A stretch of 64,000 nt of DNA from Pseudomonas sp. CAN1 (GTDB lineage: Bacteria; Pseudomonadota; Gammaproteobacteria; Pseudomonadales; Pseudomonadaceae): the NCBI RefSeq assembly GCF_030462585.1, contig NZ_JASMRU010000007.1, forward strand, positions 62,001-126,000, in the 5' to 3' direction. Numbering within the stretch: the stretch's first letter is position 1; each line of letters begins with the position of its first letter. The notes below the pieces were generated by a model that had not been told where the DNA came from, did not search any database, and worked only from the letters and a program-made list of their open reading frames with translations. The position numbers and the translations under genes were made by a program. Of the stretch, positions 37,769 through 46,996 are shown piece after piece.

Positions 37769-38514
37769 CGGATTCGCTGATTTCCCTGCGCGGGGCCAAC
37801 CTGCACTACGCCGCCAGCGCCTTCCGCGAGCGCTCGCTGAAGGCGCTGCTGAGCCACCCGTTCCGCCGCAACAAGGCCGCGCCCCTGCGCGACATCCATG
37901 CGCTCAAGGACATCGACCTGCAGATTCGCGGCGGCGAGCGCGTCGGCCTGCTGGGCCACAACGGCGCGGGCAAGAGCAGCCTGCTGAAGCTGATCGCCGG
38001 GCTCTATCCGCTGTCGGCCGGCAGCCGCCAGGTGCAGGGGCGAATCCGCTCGCTGTTCGACCTGAGCCTGGGCTTCGAGCCCGACGCCACCGGGCGCGAG
38101 AACATTCTCTACCGCGGCCTGCTGATGGGCCTGACGCCCCGCTACATGCGCGCGAAGGAAGCGGAAATCGTCGCCTTCGCCGGGCTCGGCGAATTCATCG
38201 ACTACCCGATCAAGACCTACTCGGCAGGCATGCAGGTGCGCCTGGCCTTCGCCATCTCGACCATGGTCGGCGGCGAGGTGCTGCTGCTCGACGAAGTCAT
38301 CGGTGCGGGCGATGCGGTGTTCATGGCCAAGGCCAAGAAGCGCATCGCCGAACTGGTGGAAACCGCCGAGATCCTCATCCTCGCCTCCCACGACTGCAAC
38401 GCCCTGGCCAGCCTCTGCCAACGCGGCCTGGTGCTGGATCACGGCCGCATCGTGTTCGACGGCCCCATCGATGCCGCGATCCAGACCTACCAGCGCAGCC
38501 CGCAGGTTGCCTGA
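37765..38514 (+). CDS. Polysaccharide ABC exporter ATPase (Wzt-like, short form)
   Basis: 249 residues. Walker A GHNGAGKSS at 64-72, the family's variant signature YSAGMQVRLAF, and Walker B LLLDEVIGAGD. It ends soon after the nucleotide-binding domain, so it lacks the C-terminal carbohydrate-binding domain by which O9a-type Wzt recognises a capped chain. That places it with the KpsT/short Wzt group, where the flippable intermediate is selected differently. Confidence 0.92.
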   Translation: MTDSLISLRGANLHYAASAFRERSLKALLSHPFRRNKAAPLRDIHALKDIDLQIRGGERVGLLGHNGAGKSSLLKLIAGLYPLSAGSRQVQGRIRSLFDLSLGFEPDATGRENILYRGLLMGLTPRYMRAKEAEIVAFAGLGEFIDYPIKTYSAGMQVRLAFAISTMVGGEVLLLDEVIGAGDAVFMAKAKKRIAELVETAEILILASHDCNALASLCQRGLVLDHGRIVFDGPIDAAIQTYQRSPQVA

Positions 38515-38543
38515 TGCCGCTGTCGACACGAAAGGAATCGCCC

Positions 38544-39662
38544 ATGCCCGCCCCTGCCGATAGCCGCAACACCGCCCTCGACGGCCTGCGCGGCCTGGCT
38601 GCGCTGAGCGTGGTGTTCTACCACGCGCTGCTGCACCGCGAGGACCTGATCGCCAGCGTGCTCAGCGTGCCCATCCAGCAGCTGGGCACGGCCCAGGCGA
38701 TCCTGCAGAAGCTCTACCTGACGCTGTTCAACGGCCACAGCGCGGTGCTGCTGTTCTTCGTCCTCAGCGGGCTGGTGCTGGCCCGTTCGCTGGAACGCAA
38801 TACGGGCAATCCGCTCGCCACCAGCCTGAACTTCGCCCTGGCGCGGGCCTTCCGCCTGTACCCGGCGCTGGCCTTCTGCATGGCCTGCTACTACGCGCTC
38901 GCCTGGCTCTACGCCTGGGCCGGCTGGAGCGGCTTCCCCGCGCCGGACTGGCGCGCCGCGGCGATCAACGCCAGCCTGGTGGACATCCGCTGGCACGGCC
39001 CGTCCACCACCTTGCAGGGCGAGATGCTGGCTATTCCCTTCCTGCTCGCCACCTTCTTCATCGGCCGGCGCTTCCCCGCCATCGGCGTGCCGGCCTGCTT
39101 CGCCTACGCGGTATTCGCCTTCGACAACCCGTGGCTGGTGGGCTGGTTGCCGAACATGAACGTCTGGCTGCCGGCCTTCCTGCTCGGCATGCTGCTCGCC
39201 GACCGCCGATTGGCGCCGTTCTTCCAGCCGGTCAGCGGCGTCGGGCTGGCCGCGCTGCTGGTCCTCTTCGTCGGCCTGCGCGCCTTCACCAACCTCAACG
39301 CCAGCACCACCAGCATCGGCCAGATACTGCTCAGCGGCGCGCTGGTGGGCGCGGTCTACCATGGCGCGCCGCAACTGGCCGTGATCCGCCTGCTCAACCG
39401 CCCGGCGCTGCAGTTTCTCGGGCGCATCAGCTACAGCCTCTACCTGCTCAACGTGCTGTTGCTGATGGTGGCCTGGTCGGTGGTGGATCGCACCGACTGG
39501 TACCAGCAGCAACCACTGCTCACCGGCACCATGGTCGGCCTGCTGGTCAGCCTGCTGAGCCTGCCGCTGGCGGCATTCTCCCAGCGGGTGTTCGAACAGG
39601 GTGGCGTGCAGCTCTGGCAAACCCTCCGCCAACGCCCCGGAGCGCTCGCCAGCCATGCCTGA
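38544..39662 (+). CDS. Acyltransferase 3 family O-acyltransferase (OafA-like)
   Basis: 372 residues, about ten membrane segments. The motif RNTALDGLRGLAALSVVFYHALLH at the start carries the catalytic His of the AT3 family. Transfers an acetyl or other acyl group to sugar hydroxyls during glycan assembly. The ATG at 38544 with AAAGGA 8 bases upstream is preferred; an in-frame ATG at 38514 overlaps the wzt stop codon and is also possible. Confidence 0.9.
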   Translation: MPAPADSRNTALDGLRGLAALSVVFYHALLHREDLIASVLSVPIQQLGTAQAILQKLYLTLFNGHSAVLLFFVLSGLVLARSLERNTGNPLATSLNFALARAFRLYPALAFCMACYYALAWLYAWAGWSGFPAPDWRAAAINASLVDIRWHGPSTTLQGEMLAIPFLLATFFIGRRFPAIGVPACFAYAVFAFDNPWLVGWLPNMNVWLPAFLLGMLLADRRLAPFFQPVSGVGLAALLVLFVGLRAFTNLNASTTSIGQILLSGALVGAVYHGAPQLAVIRLLNRPALQFLGRISYSLYLLNVLLLMVAWSVVDRTDWYQQQPLLTGTMVGLLVSLLSLPLAAFSQRVFEQGGVQLWQTLRQRPGALASHA

Positions 39663-42024
39663 AGAAGCACTACAATGCGCAGCCGATGCCACTCCCTCGC
39701 CCATCAGGATGACCGTGAACGCCACCGTCGATATCGCCCCGCGGAAACTGCGCGCCATGTGGTTGCTCAACCACTCCTCGGCCCGCCGCTTCGAGATTCC
39801 GATGCTCAAGCAGGTCGGCATCGACGAGATCTTCCTGCCCAAGCGCTACCCGAACGATCCTGGCTTTCGCAGCGCCTCGGTGGACTGGAGCGAAGACGCG
39901 CACCTGAGCATTCCCGCCGAGGACCTGGCGCTGCTCAACGCCGCCGACTGGTACGCCGGTGCCTCGCTGCAGGCCTGGGAAGTAGCCAACCGGCATTTCG
40001 ACGTGCTGTTCTTCATCGTCGCCGACACCCGCCTGCTGCCGCAGATCGCCAAGCGCTTCAACGGCCTGGCCATCTGGCGCACCTACGGCCTGCAGCGCCC
40101 GGCCAGCTATGACGGCGTGCTTGCCCAGCTGGGCGGCAACGGCGAACTGCGCCGCGCCATCGACCTGCTGGGCAATCGCCTGGTCTTCGGCGAGGCCTAC
40201 GCCCACCTGGCCGACAACGAGCCGGACTACCTGCGCAAGCGCCGCCTGCACCTGCCGCTGGGCCTGGCGCACCGCGCCGCCGAGCAGCCCTGGGAGGGCG
40301 CGGACCGACGGATACTCTTCGTCTGCCCGGACCTCGCCTTCAACAGCTACTACGCCGAGATCTACAAGCGCTTCGAAGCGGACTTCGGCGACCTGCCGCA
40401 CGCGGTCGCCGGGGCGCAGCCGATCCGGACCGAACTGCCCCACGTGCTGGGCTTCGTCAGCGCCCAGGAGCACGCGCGCAACATGACGCAGAGCCGCGTC
40501 ATGTACTACCACAGTGATGAGCCCAACCACATTCACTACCACCCGTTCGAAGCCGTCAGTGCCGGCATGCCGCTGGTGTTCATGGCCGGCGGGATGCTCG
40601 ATCGCATGGGTGGCGAAAACCTCCCCGGCCGCTGCCGCACGGTGGCCGAAGCGCGCGCCAAGCTCGAACGCATCCTCGATAATGACCGCGCGCTGATCGA
40701 CAGCATCCGCGCCAGCCAGCCGGTGCTGCTCAAGGCGATGGACCCGCAGCACTGCGAGCCGGCCTGGCACTCGGGGTTCGCCCAACTGCGCAAGCAACTG
40801 GCGACGCTGCGCACCGAACAGGCCACCCGCCCGGCGCCCACCCGGCGCAAGCGCATCGCCGTGTGCCTGCCCATCGTCTATGGCGGCGGCACCCTGCGCG
40901 GCGCCCAGTTGCTAGCCCAGGCCCTGCACCTGGGCAGCCGGCAGAGCGGCGAGGACGCCGACATCCTGCTGCTGCATCCGGACAGCCCCGAATACGCCGA
41001 CTCGGCTTTCGCCGATTGCCCGGCGTACATCCGCCGACGGCCGTTCAACTGGCGTGTGCTCAGCGCGGCCGAGGCACGCCGCGCCATGCGCTATGCCGGG
41101 CACACCGACTGGTCGCCACTGGCGGAGCGCTACGCGGTGATCGACGACGGCATCCAGCAGTTGCAGGACTGCGACCTCTGGCTGCTGGTCTCCGACCGCG
41201 TGTCGATTCCGGTGCTGCCGCTCAAGCCCATCGTGGTGATGGTCTACGACTACCTGCAGCGCTACGAGAACATCCTGCCCAATGGCGCCGACAGCGCCTT
41301 CCTCAATCTGGCGCGCCACGCCGGGCGGGTGCTGGTGACCACCGAGTTCAGCCGCCAGGACGCCCTGCAGTACGCCGGCATCGAGGCCAGCCGGGTGTGC
41401 AAGGTGCCAATGCTCGCGCCGAGCTTCGAACCGCAGGAGTCGCCGCCGCAACGCAACGGCCGCGACTACTTCCTCTGGACCACCAACGCCGCCCTGCACA
41501 AGAACCACGAGCGCGCCACCCAGGCGTTGCAGATCTACTACGAGGAACTCGACGGCCAGCTCGCCTGCTGGATCAGCGGCCAGGCCACCGAGCTGCTGCT
41601 CGGCGATGCGCATCCGCACCTGCAGGCCATGGCGCAGCTGTTCCAGCGCAGCAAGGCGCTGCGCAAGCGGGTGAAATGGAAGGGCCGGATGAGCGAGGAC
41701 GGCTATCGCCAGGCACTGGCCGGGGCGCGCTTCCTCTGGCACCCGACGCGAATCGACAACGGCACCTTCAGCGTCGTCGAGGCGGCCCAGCTCGGCGTGC
41801 CGGCGCTATCCAGCGACTATCCGGCGATGCATGAAGTCAGCGCGCAGTTCGACCTCAGCCTGCACTGGATGGACGCCGACGATCCGCGCGACATGGCCGA
41901 AGGCCTCAAATACATGGAGCAGCATGCCCATGCGCAGCCACTGCCCGACGCCGACAGTCTGGCCGGGCAGCGCGTCGAAGCGCTGGCTGGCGCCTACTGG
42001 CAGGGAGTACGCGAGTGTCTGTGA
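39655..42024 (+). CDS. Large two-part glycosyltransferase
   Basis: 789 residues from the ATG at 39655, which overlaps the previous stop; an in-frame ATG at 39709 (771 residues) is possible. N-terminal part (about 45-370): GT-B-like with DEPNHIHYHPFEAVSAGMPLVFMAGG, the nucleotide-sugar-binding end of a first domain. C-terminal part (about 415-789): a second GT4-like domain (KRIAVCLPIVYGGGTLRG ... RFLWHPTRIDNGTFSVVEAAQLGVPALSSD, with the EX7E-like Glu). Two active sites suggest two linkages or alternating additions. Cytoplasmic. Confidence 0.85.
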   Translation: MPEEALQCAADATPSPIRMTVNATVDIAPRKLRAMWLLNHSSARRFEIPMLKQVGIDEIFLPKRYPNDPGFRSASVDWSEDAHLSIPAEDLALLNAADWYAGASLQAWEVANRHFDVLFFIVADTRLLPQIAKRFNGLAIWRTYGLQRPASYDGVLAQLGGNGELRRAIDLLGNRLVFGEAYAHLADNEPDYLRKRRLHLPLGLAHRAAEQPWEGADRRILFVCPDLAFNSYYAEIYKRFEADFGDLPHAVAGAQPIRTELPHVLGFVSAQEHARNMTQSRVMYYHSDEPNHIHYHPFEAVSAGMPLVFMAGGMLDRMGGENLPGRCRTVAEARAKLERILDNDRALIDSIRASQPVLLKAMDPQHCEPAWHSGFAQLRKQLATLRTEQATRPAPTRRKRIAVCLPIVYGGGTLRGAQLLAQALHLGSRQSGEDADILLLHPDSPEYADSAFADCPAYIRRRPFNWRVLSAAEARRAMRYAGHTDWSPLAERYAVIDDGIQQLQDCDLWLLVSDRVSIPVLPLKPIVVMVYDYLQRYENILPNGADSAFLNLARHAGRVLVTTEFSRQDALQYAGIEASRVCKVPMLAPSFEPQESPPQRNGRDYFLWTTNAALHKNHERATQALQIYYEELDGQLACWISGQATELLLGDAHPHLQAMAQLFQRSKALRKRVKWKGRMSEDGYRQALAGARFLWHPTRIDNGTFSVVEAAQLGVPALSSDYPAMHEVSAQFDLSLHWMDADDPRDMAEGLKYMEQHAHAQPLPDADSLAGQRVEALAGAYWQGVRECL

Positions 42025-43664
42025 AACGCTACGGCCTCTACATCGCCTACGCCCCCACCGTGGACCTGCGCCGCGAGGGCCTGGGACGTTACCTGGCGTC
42101 CTTCCTCAAGGGCGCCCAGCAGCGCGATGACGCGCACTTCGTCGTGGCCTGCCCGAGCTGGTCGCGGCAATCGCTGGCCGACCTGTTCGACAGCGAGGGC
42201 CTGCTGGGCGAGCGCGTGACCATCCTTTCGCCAGATGGCGAGCCGTACCTGCTGCGGCTGTACGAGCGCTACCAGGCCTACCAGCAGCGGCGCCGCACTC
42301 GCGTCGGCCTGCGCCAGCGCTTGCGCCTGGCACTGCACGCACGCCTCAAGCGCGGCCGCGAGCGGATCGAGCGCCACCTGGCCCAGGCCCACAGCCCCCG
42401 GTCGCTGCTGGCACTGCTGGGCGACCTGGGCGGCATACTGCTGCTCGCCCTGCTGGCGGCGCCCTTTGCCCTCGTGGCAGTCCTGCTCGGGACGGTCTGG
42501 CGACTGCTGCGGCCACTGACCAACCGCCTGGTGCGCGCGCCGCTGCATCAACTGCGAGCGCGTCTGAGTGGCCTGCTCAGCGACCCCAAGGGCGACGACT
42601 GGGTGGTCCGCGTGTTCCGCGCCATGCACCAGTCGGAAAGCCAGCGGATGAAGGCGCTGATCGAAGGCCGCGACGACGTCGCGGCCTGGTACTGCCCGAC
42701 CGCGTTCTGGCCGGAATTCAACGAGATCGACGTGCCACGCCTGATGTGCGTGCCCGACGTGGTGCTCAATGAGTTCTCCATCGGTTTCGCCGAGATCGGC
42801 GGCGACCGCTTCCTCGACACCTTCGAGACCGTCGGCCGCGCCATTCGCAGCGCCGACCACCTGGTGGCGTACAGCCAGACGATCAAGTGGCAGACCCTGG
42901 TGGAGCGCTACGCGGTAGCCGCCGAGCGGGTCAACGTGGTGCCGCACGCGGCCAACCGCCTCGACCACCTGGTAGAGGTGGTCAGCGGCTTCGACGATCC
43001 TGAGGCCACCTCGCTCAACTACTGCCGCTCGCTGCTGCTCGGCGCGCTGGAGAAATCCAGCAACCCCGCCTACGCCAGGGGCGTGCGCAACCGCGAGCTG
43101 AAGTTCCTGTTCTATGCCAGCCAGTTCCGCCCCAACAAGAACCTGCTGAGCCTGCTCAAGGCCTACGAGTTCCTCCTGCGCCGGCGCTTCATCCCGCACA
43201 AGCTGCTGCTCACCGGCGACCCGCAGAAGATGCCGGAGATCGAGCAGTACATCCGCGCGCGCAACCTGGAGCAGGACGTCATCTGCGTGCCCGGCCTGTC
43301 GCTGGCCGAGCTGGCCGCCTGCTACAAGCTGGCGGACCTGGCGGTGAACCCGAGCCTGAGCGAAGGCGGTTGCCCGTTCACCTTCACCGAAGCGCTGTCG
43401 GTGGGCACGCCGGTGGTCATGGCGAACATTCCAGTGACCCTGGAAGTGCTGCGCGGCGAGGAACTGCAACAGGCGAGCCTGTTCGACCCGTACGACTGGC
43501 AGGACATGGCCGAGCGCATCCATTGGGCGCTGAATCACCACGACGAGCTGCTCGCGCTGCAATTGCCAGCTTATGAAGCGCTGTGCCAGCGCGACTGGTC
43601 CGATGTCGCCGGTGAACACATCGCCATCCTCGAACGCATCTCCCGCGATGCCGTACCCAGCTGA
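42015..43664 (+). CDS. GT4-family glycosyltransferase with central hydrophobic segment
   Basis: 549 residues, GTG start with GGGAG upstream, overlapping the previous gene by 10 bases. N-terminal acceptor domain, a basic, helix-rich insert (about 95-125) and a strongly hydrophobic stretch (about 133-165, LLALLGDLGGILLLALLAAPFALVAVLLG) that may tether it to the membrane. The C-terminal donor domain carries KFLFYASQFRPNKNLLSLLKAY and NPSLSEGGCPFTFTEALSVGTPVV (EX7E). The hydrophobic insert inside a GT4 enzyme is unusual. Confidence 0.87.
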   Translation: MSVKRYGLYIAYAPTVDLRREGLGRYLASFLKGAQQRDDAHFVVACPSWSRQSLADLFDSEGLLGERVTILSPDGEPYLLRLYERYQAYQQRRRTRVGLRQRLRLALHARLKRGRERIERHLAQAHSPRSLLALLGDLGGILLLALLAAPFALVAVLLGTVWRLLRPLTNRLVRAPLHQLRARLSGLLSDPKGDDWVVRVFRAMHQSESQRMKALIEGRDDVAAWYCPTAFWPEFNEIDVPRLMCVPDVVLNEFSIGFAEIGGDRFLDTFETVGRAIRSADHLVAYSQTIKWQTLVERYAVAAERVNVVPHAANRLDHLVEVVSGFDDPEATSLNYCRSLLLGALEKSSNPAYARGVRNRELKFLFYASQFRPNKNLLSLLKAYEFLLRRRFIPHKLLLTGDPQKMPEIEQYIRARNLEQDVICVPGLSLAELAACYKLADLAVNPSLSEGGCPFTFTEALSVGTPVVMANIPVTLEVLRGEELQQASLFDPYDWQDMAERIHWALNHHDELLALQLPAYEALCQRDWSDVAGEHIAILERISRDAVPS

Positions 43665-43674
43665 AGGTCCGACC

Positions 43675-44313
43675 ATGCATTCCGACACCCTGCCCACTCC
43701 CCTCGCCGGCCTGCTCATCCTCGGCTTCGGCGGCCACGCCCGCTCGGTGGCCGACGTCGCCCTGGCCGCCGGCATCCGTGAGCTGCGCTTCGTCGACAGC
43801 AATGCCCGTGAAGGGGAAAACTTCCTCGGCTTCCCGGTGCTCAGCCACTGGGACGCCGCACTGCCCGAAGGCTGGGCGGCGTTCTCCGCCGCTGGCGACA
43901 ACGCTCGCCGCGAGCAGCAGATCGAGGCCATCGAGGCAGCCGGCTGGCCGCTGGCCTCGGTGATCGCCCCCAGCGCCACCCTCGGCGTGGACAGCCAGAT
44001 CGCGCCCGGCTGCTTCATCGGCCAGCAGGCCCATGTCGGGCCGGTGGCACGCATCGCCCGGGGCTGCATCATCAACAGCGGCGCCATCGTCGAGCACGAG
44101 TCGGAAGTCGGCGAGTTCTCCCACGTCGCGGTCAACGCCTGCGTCGCCGGGCGCAGCCGTACCGGGCGGCGCAACTTCATCGGCGCCGGCGCCACGGTGA
44201 TCGACGGGGTGAGCCTGGGGGACGACATCACCATTGGCGCCGGCGGCGTGGTAACTGCGTCTATCGAATCCGCTGGTGTCTACGTCGGCGTGCCGGCGCG
44301 CCCCCTGGGCTGA
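43675..44313 (+). CDS. PglD/NeuD-type sugar acetyltransferase
   Basis: 212 residues. N-terminal Rossmann-like half (LLILGFGGHARSVADVALAAG, typical NeuD/PglD) and a C-terminal left-handed beta-helix with hexapeptide repeats (about 105-205; ARIARGCIINSGAIVEHES, NFIGAGATVIDGVSLGDDITIGAG). N-acetylates an aminosugar nucleotide, fitting the aminotransferase that opens the operon. The ATG at 43675 has GAAGG 9 bases upstream. Last gene of the operon. Confidence 0.9.
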   Translation: MHSDTLPTPLAGLLILGFGGHARSVADVALAAGIRELRFVDSNAREGENFLGFPVLSHWDAALPEGWAAFSAAGDNARREQQIEAIEAAGWPLASVIAPSATLGVDSQIAPGCFIGQQAHVGPVARIARGCIINSGAIVEHESEVGEFSHVAVNACVAGRSRTGRRNFIGAGATVIDGVSLGDDITIGAGGVVTASIESAGVYVGVPARPLG

Positions 44314-44392
44314 GGCGCCACGCGCATTGATCCAGATGCCTCGGCACGGGGCGCAGGCCTGCTAGGCTTGCGCCCCTGAGCCAGGAGGCACC

Positions 44393-45511
44393 ATGAGCGA
44401 CGACACCCTTCTCCCCGACGTATTCCACTACCTGCGCGAACTGCCCGAGCAGAACGGTTCGGACATGTTCTTCAGCGTCGGCGCGCCGCCGCACCTCAAG
44501 GTCGAGGGCCACAGCCAGCCGGTTGGCGAGCGGGTGCTGGGGCCGGGCGAGGTGAAGACCCTGGCCTGGCAGCTGATGTCGCCGGCCCAGGTGGAAGAGT
44601 TCGAGCGCGCGCTGGAGATGAACCTGGCGCTGAGCGTGCCGGACCTCGGGCGCTTCCGCGCCAACATCTACTTCCAGCGCGGCGAAGTGGCGATGGTGGT
44701 GCGCCTGATCAAGCAGATCATTCCCGACGTGGCGAGCCTCGGCCTGCCGCCGCTGCTGGACAAGCTGGCGATGCAGGACCGCGGACTGATCCTGGTGATC
44801 GGCGCCGCCGGCGCGGGCAAGTCGACGACCCTGGCGAGCATGCTGGACTTCCGTAACCGCCATCGCTCCGGGCACATCGTCTGCATCGAGGACCCGATCG
44901 AATTCCTCCACGCACACCAGAAATCGATCATCGACCAGCGCGAAGTCGGCTTCGACACCCACAGCTACGAGAACGCCCTGCGCAACGTGCTGCGCGAGGC
45001 GCCGGACGTGATCATGCTCGGCGAAATCCGCGACGCCGCGACCATGCAGCACGCCCTGCACTACGCCGAAACCGGCCACCTGTGCGTGGCCACACTGCAC
45101 GGCACCAGTTGCCGCCATGCTATCGAGCGCATCACCCGCTTCTTCCCCGACGAGGCCCGGCCGCAGGTGTTGGCGGACCTGTCGCAGAACCTTTTGGCGC
45201 TCATCGGCCAGCGCCTGGTGCCCGGCGTGCAGCAGCGCCGCGCGGTGGCGGTGGAGCTGGTGCTGGGTACGCCGCACATTCGCGGCATCATCCAGCGCGA
45301 CGAGCTGCCGGAGCTGAAATCCGCCGTCGAGCGCGCCCTGGAAAGCGGCATGCAGAGCTTCGACCAGAGCCTCTACAAGCTGCTCGAAGCTGGCCGGGTG
45401 AGCGTGACCGACGCGCTGAAGTTCGCCGACTCGCGCACCGACCTGGCGCTGAAGATCAAGCTGGAACGCGGGATGGACGACGACAGCACGGGGCCGGTGT
45501 TTGGTGGCTGA
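44393..45511 (+). CDS. PilT/PilU-like type IV pilus ATPase
   Basis: 372 residues. Walker A GAAGAGKST (137-145), Asp box IEDPIEF, Walker B VIMLGEIRD and His box HLCVATLHGTSCRHAI are all present. The Walker A leads with AAGA where PilT/PilU have PTGS, but GxxxxGKS is kept. Length is near PilU (382). No pil genes adjoin, so it is an extra paralogue or a displaced pilU; the retraction role is inferred. Confidence 0.88.
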   Translation: MSDDTLLPDVFHYLRELPEQNGSDMFFSVGAPPHLKVEGHSQPVGERVLGPGEVKTLAWQLMSPAQVEEFERALEMNLALSVPDLGRFRANIYFQRGEVAMVVRLIKQIIPDVASLGLPPLLDKLAMQDRGLILVIGAAGAGKSTTLASMLDFRNRHRSGHIVCIEDPIEFLHAHQKSIIDQREVGFDTHSYENALRNVLREAPDVIMLGEIRDAATMQHALHYAETGHLCVATLHGTSCRHAIERITRFFPDEARPQVLADLSQNLLALIGQRLVPGVQQRRAVAVELVLGTPHIRGIIQRDELPELKSAVERALESGMQSFDQSLYKLLEAGRVSVTDALKFADSRTDLALKIKLERGMDDDSTGPVFGG

Positions 45512-45537
45512 GCCCGGCGTTGGGCACGCGGCTCTTC

Positions 45538-45616
45538 GTAGGAGCGAGCTTGCTCGCGAACCGCTTTACGCAATACCCGCCGGGAAGCTCTGTTCGCGAG
45601 CAAGCTCGCTCCTACA
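45538..45616. repeat. Inverted REP pair
   Basis: GTAGGAGCGAGCTTGCTCGC at 45538 and its inverse ending CTCGCTCCTAC at 45616, between two convergent genes. Confidence 0.85.
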
Positions 45617-45631
45617 GGTCCGCCGCCACAT

Positions 45632-45664
45632 CGGCGTATAACCGCGAACGGTCATACGCCCTAC
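45632..45664. repeat. RAYT-type REP overlapping a stop codon
   Basis: CGGCGTATAACCGCGAACGG, ending GTCATACGCCCTAC: same layout as the REPs beside the RAYT at 16952, 28 kb away. Its right end supplies the stop codon of the GDSL esterase. Confidence 0.7.
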
Positions 45665-46896
45665 AACAGCCCCTGCAGCAACACGTCGATATCCACGCCC
45701 TCCGCCATCGCCCGATTCCCCGCATCCCCCGGATGCAGGTGATCACCGCTGTCATAGGCCGGCAGCAGTCGCTGCGGCCGCGCCGGGTCGCGCAGGCGCA
45801 CGTCCAGGTCCACAACTGCATCGAACTCGCCACTCTGACGAATCCACTGGTTGACCCGCTCACGCAGCGCTTCCTTGTTCGCCGCGTGGTAGTTCTCGAT
45901 GGGCGACCCGCTCAGGGCTCGCTCGAACGGCAGGATGGTCGCACCGACCACGCGCACCCCGCGCAAGTGGGCCTGGGCGATCAGCTGCCGGTAGCCAGCG
46001 ATCAGGTCCTCGTACTGCACCAGCGGGTTGTTCGGCGCGAAGGTGCTGCCGGGCCAGGAGATGTCGTTGATGCCGAGCATGACAATGGCCGCCCTGACTC
46101 CCGGCTTGCCCAGCACGTCGCGGTGGAAGCGCACCAGTCCACTCTGCCCCATGCCGTCGGAAAGCAGCCGTGCGCCGGAGATGCCAGCGTTGATCACCCC
46201 GACCTGACGTACTGCCAGGCGCTGCGCCAACAGGTCCGGCCAGCGCTGGTTGCCGTCCAGGCTGGCGCCACGGCCATCGGTGATCGAATCCCCCAGCACC
46301 GCTACCACCGAGCGCGGCGCCGGTGACTGCACCAGCACGTCGGCGAGGAACAGCCGCGCTTCCATCTTGCCGTCCGCCGGCAGCTGCGCCGCGTCGAGCA
46401 GCTCGCCGGGGCCGCCGTAGACGCGCTGCTTGCCGTCCCAGTGGAAGCTCTGGATCGCCGTGGGTTGCGGCAGGTAGAGCGACACCGCCAGCTCGCCCAG
46501 TGCAGGGACGGTGAGGTCCAGCGGGTCGCTGAGCAGCTCGGCGCCCGGCGCGATATACGCGGTGGGCTGGCCGGAGAAGGTCAGCCGCCGGCTCGGGCCG
46601 CCGAGTCGCCCGGCAGGCCCGGCCAATGCCACCGCCGCCCCGCCGACAGCCACCGGCTGGCTGCCGTAGGCGTTGGACAGGGCGATGCGCAGTCGCTGGC
46701 CGCCCAGGCTGACCTTCACGATCTGCCGCAGGGTGTGGTTGCCCAGCTGCGCCGGCACCCCGACGGGCAACGGCACTTCCTTGCCCCAGGTGCGTTGCGG
46801 GCTGGCGCTCCAGGTGGTTTGCCAGTGTTGCTCCTGCGCCTGGGCAAACGGCAGCGCCAGAGCGGCAAGCAGGGCGGTGAACAGAAGACGTTTCAT
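45661..46896 (-). CDS. Secreted SGNH/GDSL esterase
   Basis: 411 residues. Signal peptide 1-20 (ending AQA), an N-terminal beta-rich domain (about 25-190) and an SGNH hydrolase domain: block I GDSITDG (Ser204), block II INAGISGAR, block III GINDI and block V GDHLHPGDAGN (Asp/His). The form resembles the SGNH hydrolases that deacylate sugars or plant-type polymers. The ATG at 46896 has GAGGATTACC upstream. Divergent from a LysR gene that probably controls it. Confidence 0.92.
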   Translation of the reverse strand: MKRLLFTALLAALALPFAQAQEQHWQTTWSASPQRTWGKEVPLPVGVPAQLGNHTLRQIVKVSLGGQRLRIALSNAYGSQPVAVGGAAVALAGPAGRLGGPSRRLTFSGQPTAYIAPGAELLSDPLDLTVPALGELAVSLYLPQPTAIQSFHWDGKQRVYGGPGELLDAAQLPADGKMEARLFLADVLVQSPAPRSVVAVLGDSITDGRGASLDGNQRWPDLLAQRLAVRQVGVINAGISGARLLSDGMGQSGLVRFHRDVLGKPGVRAAIVMLGINDISWPGSTFAPNNPLVQYEDLIAGYRQLIAQAHLRGVRVVGATILPFERALSGSPIENYHAANKEALRERVNQWIRQSGEFDAVVDLDVRLRDPARPQRLLPAYDSGDHLHPGDAGNRAMAEGVDIDVLLQGLL

Positions 46897-46981
46897 GGTA
46901 ATCCTCGAAATCAGTGATGGGGTGAGCACAGGCTCGGCCATTCCCAATCACGGCGGTAGACGGCATATTTGCAGACCCGTC

Positions 46982-46996
46982 ATTCGATAAACGAAT
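46982..46996. promoter_or_regulatory. LysR-type operator in the esterase/LysR gap
   Basis: ATTCG-ATAAA-CGAAT has the T-N11-A form. It lies 6 bases before the LysR start and about 90 bases before the esterase start. Confidence 0.5.
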
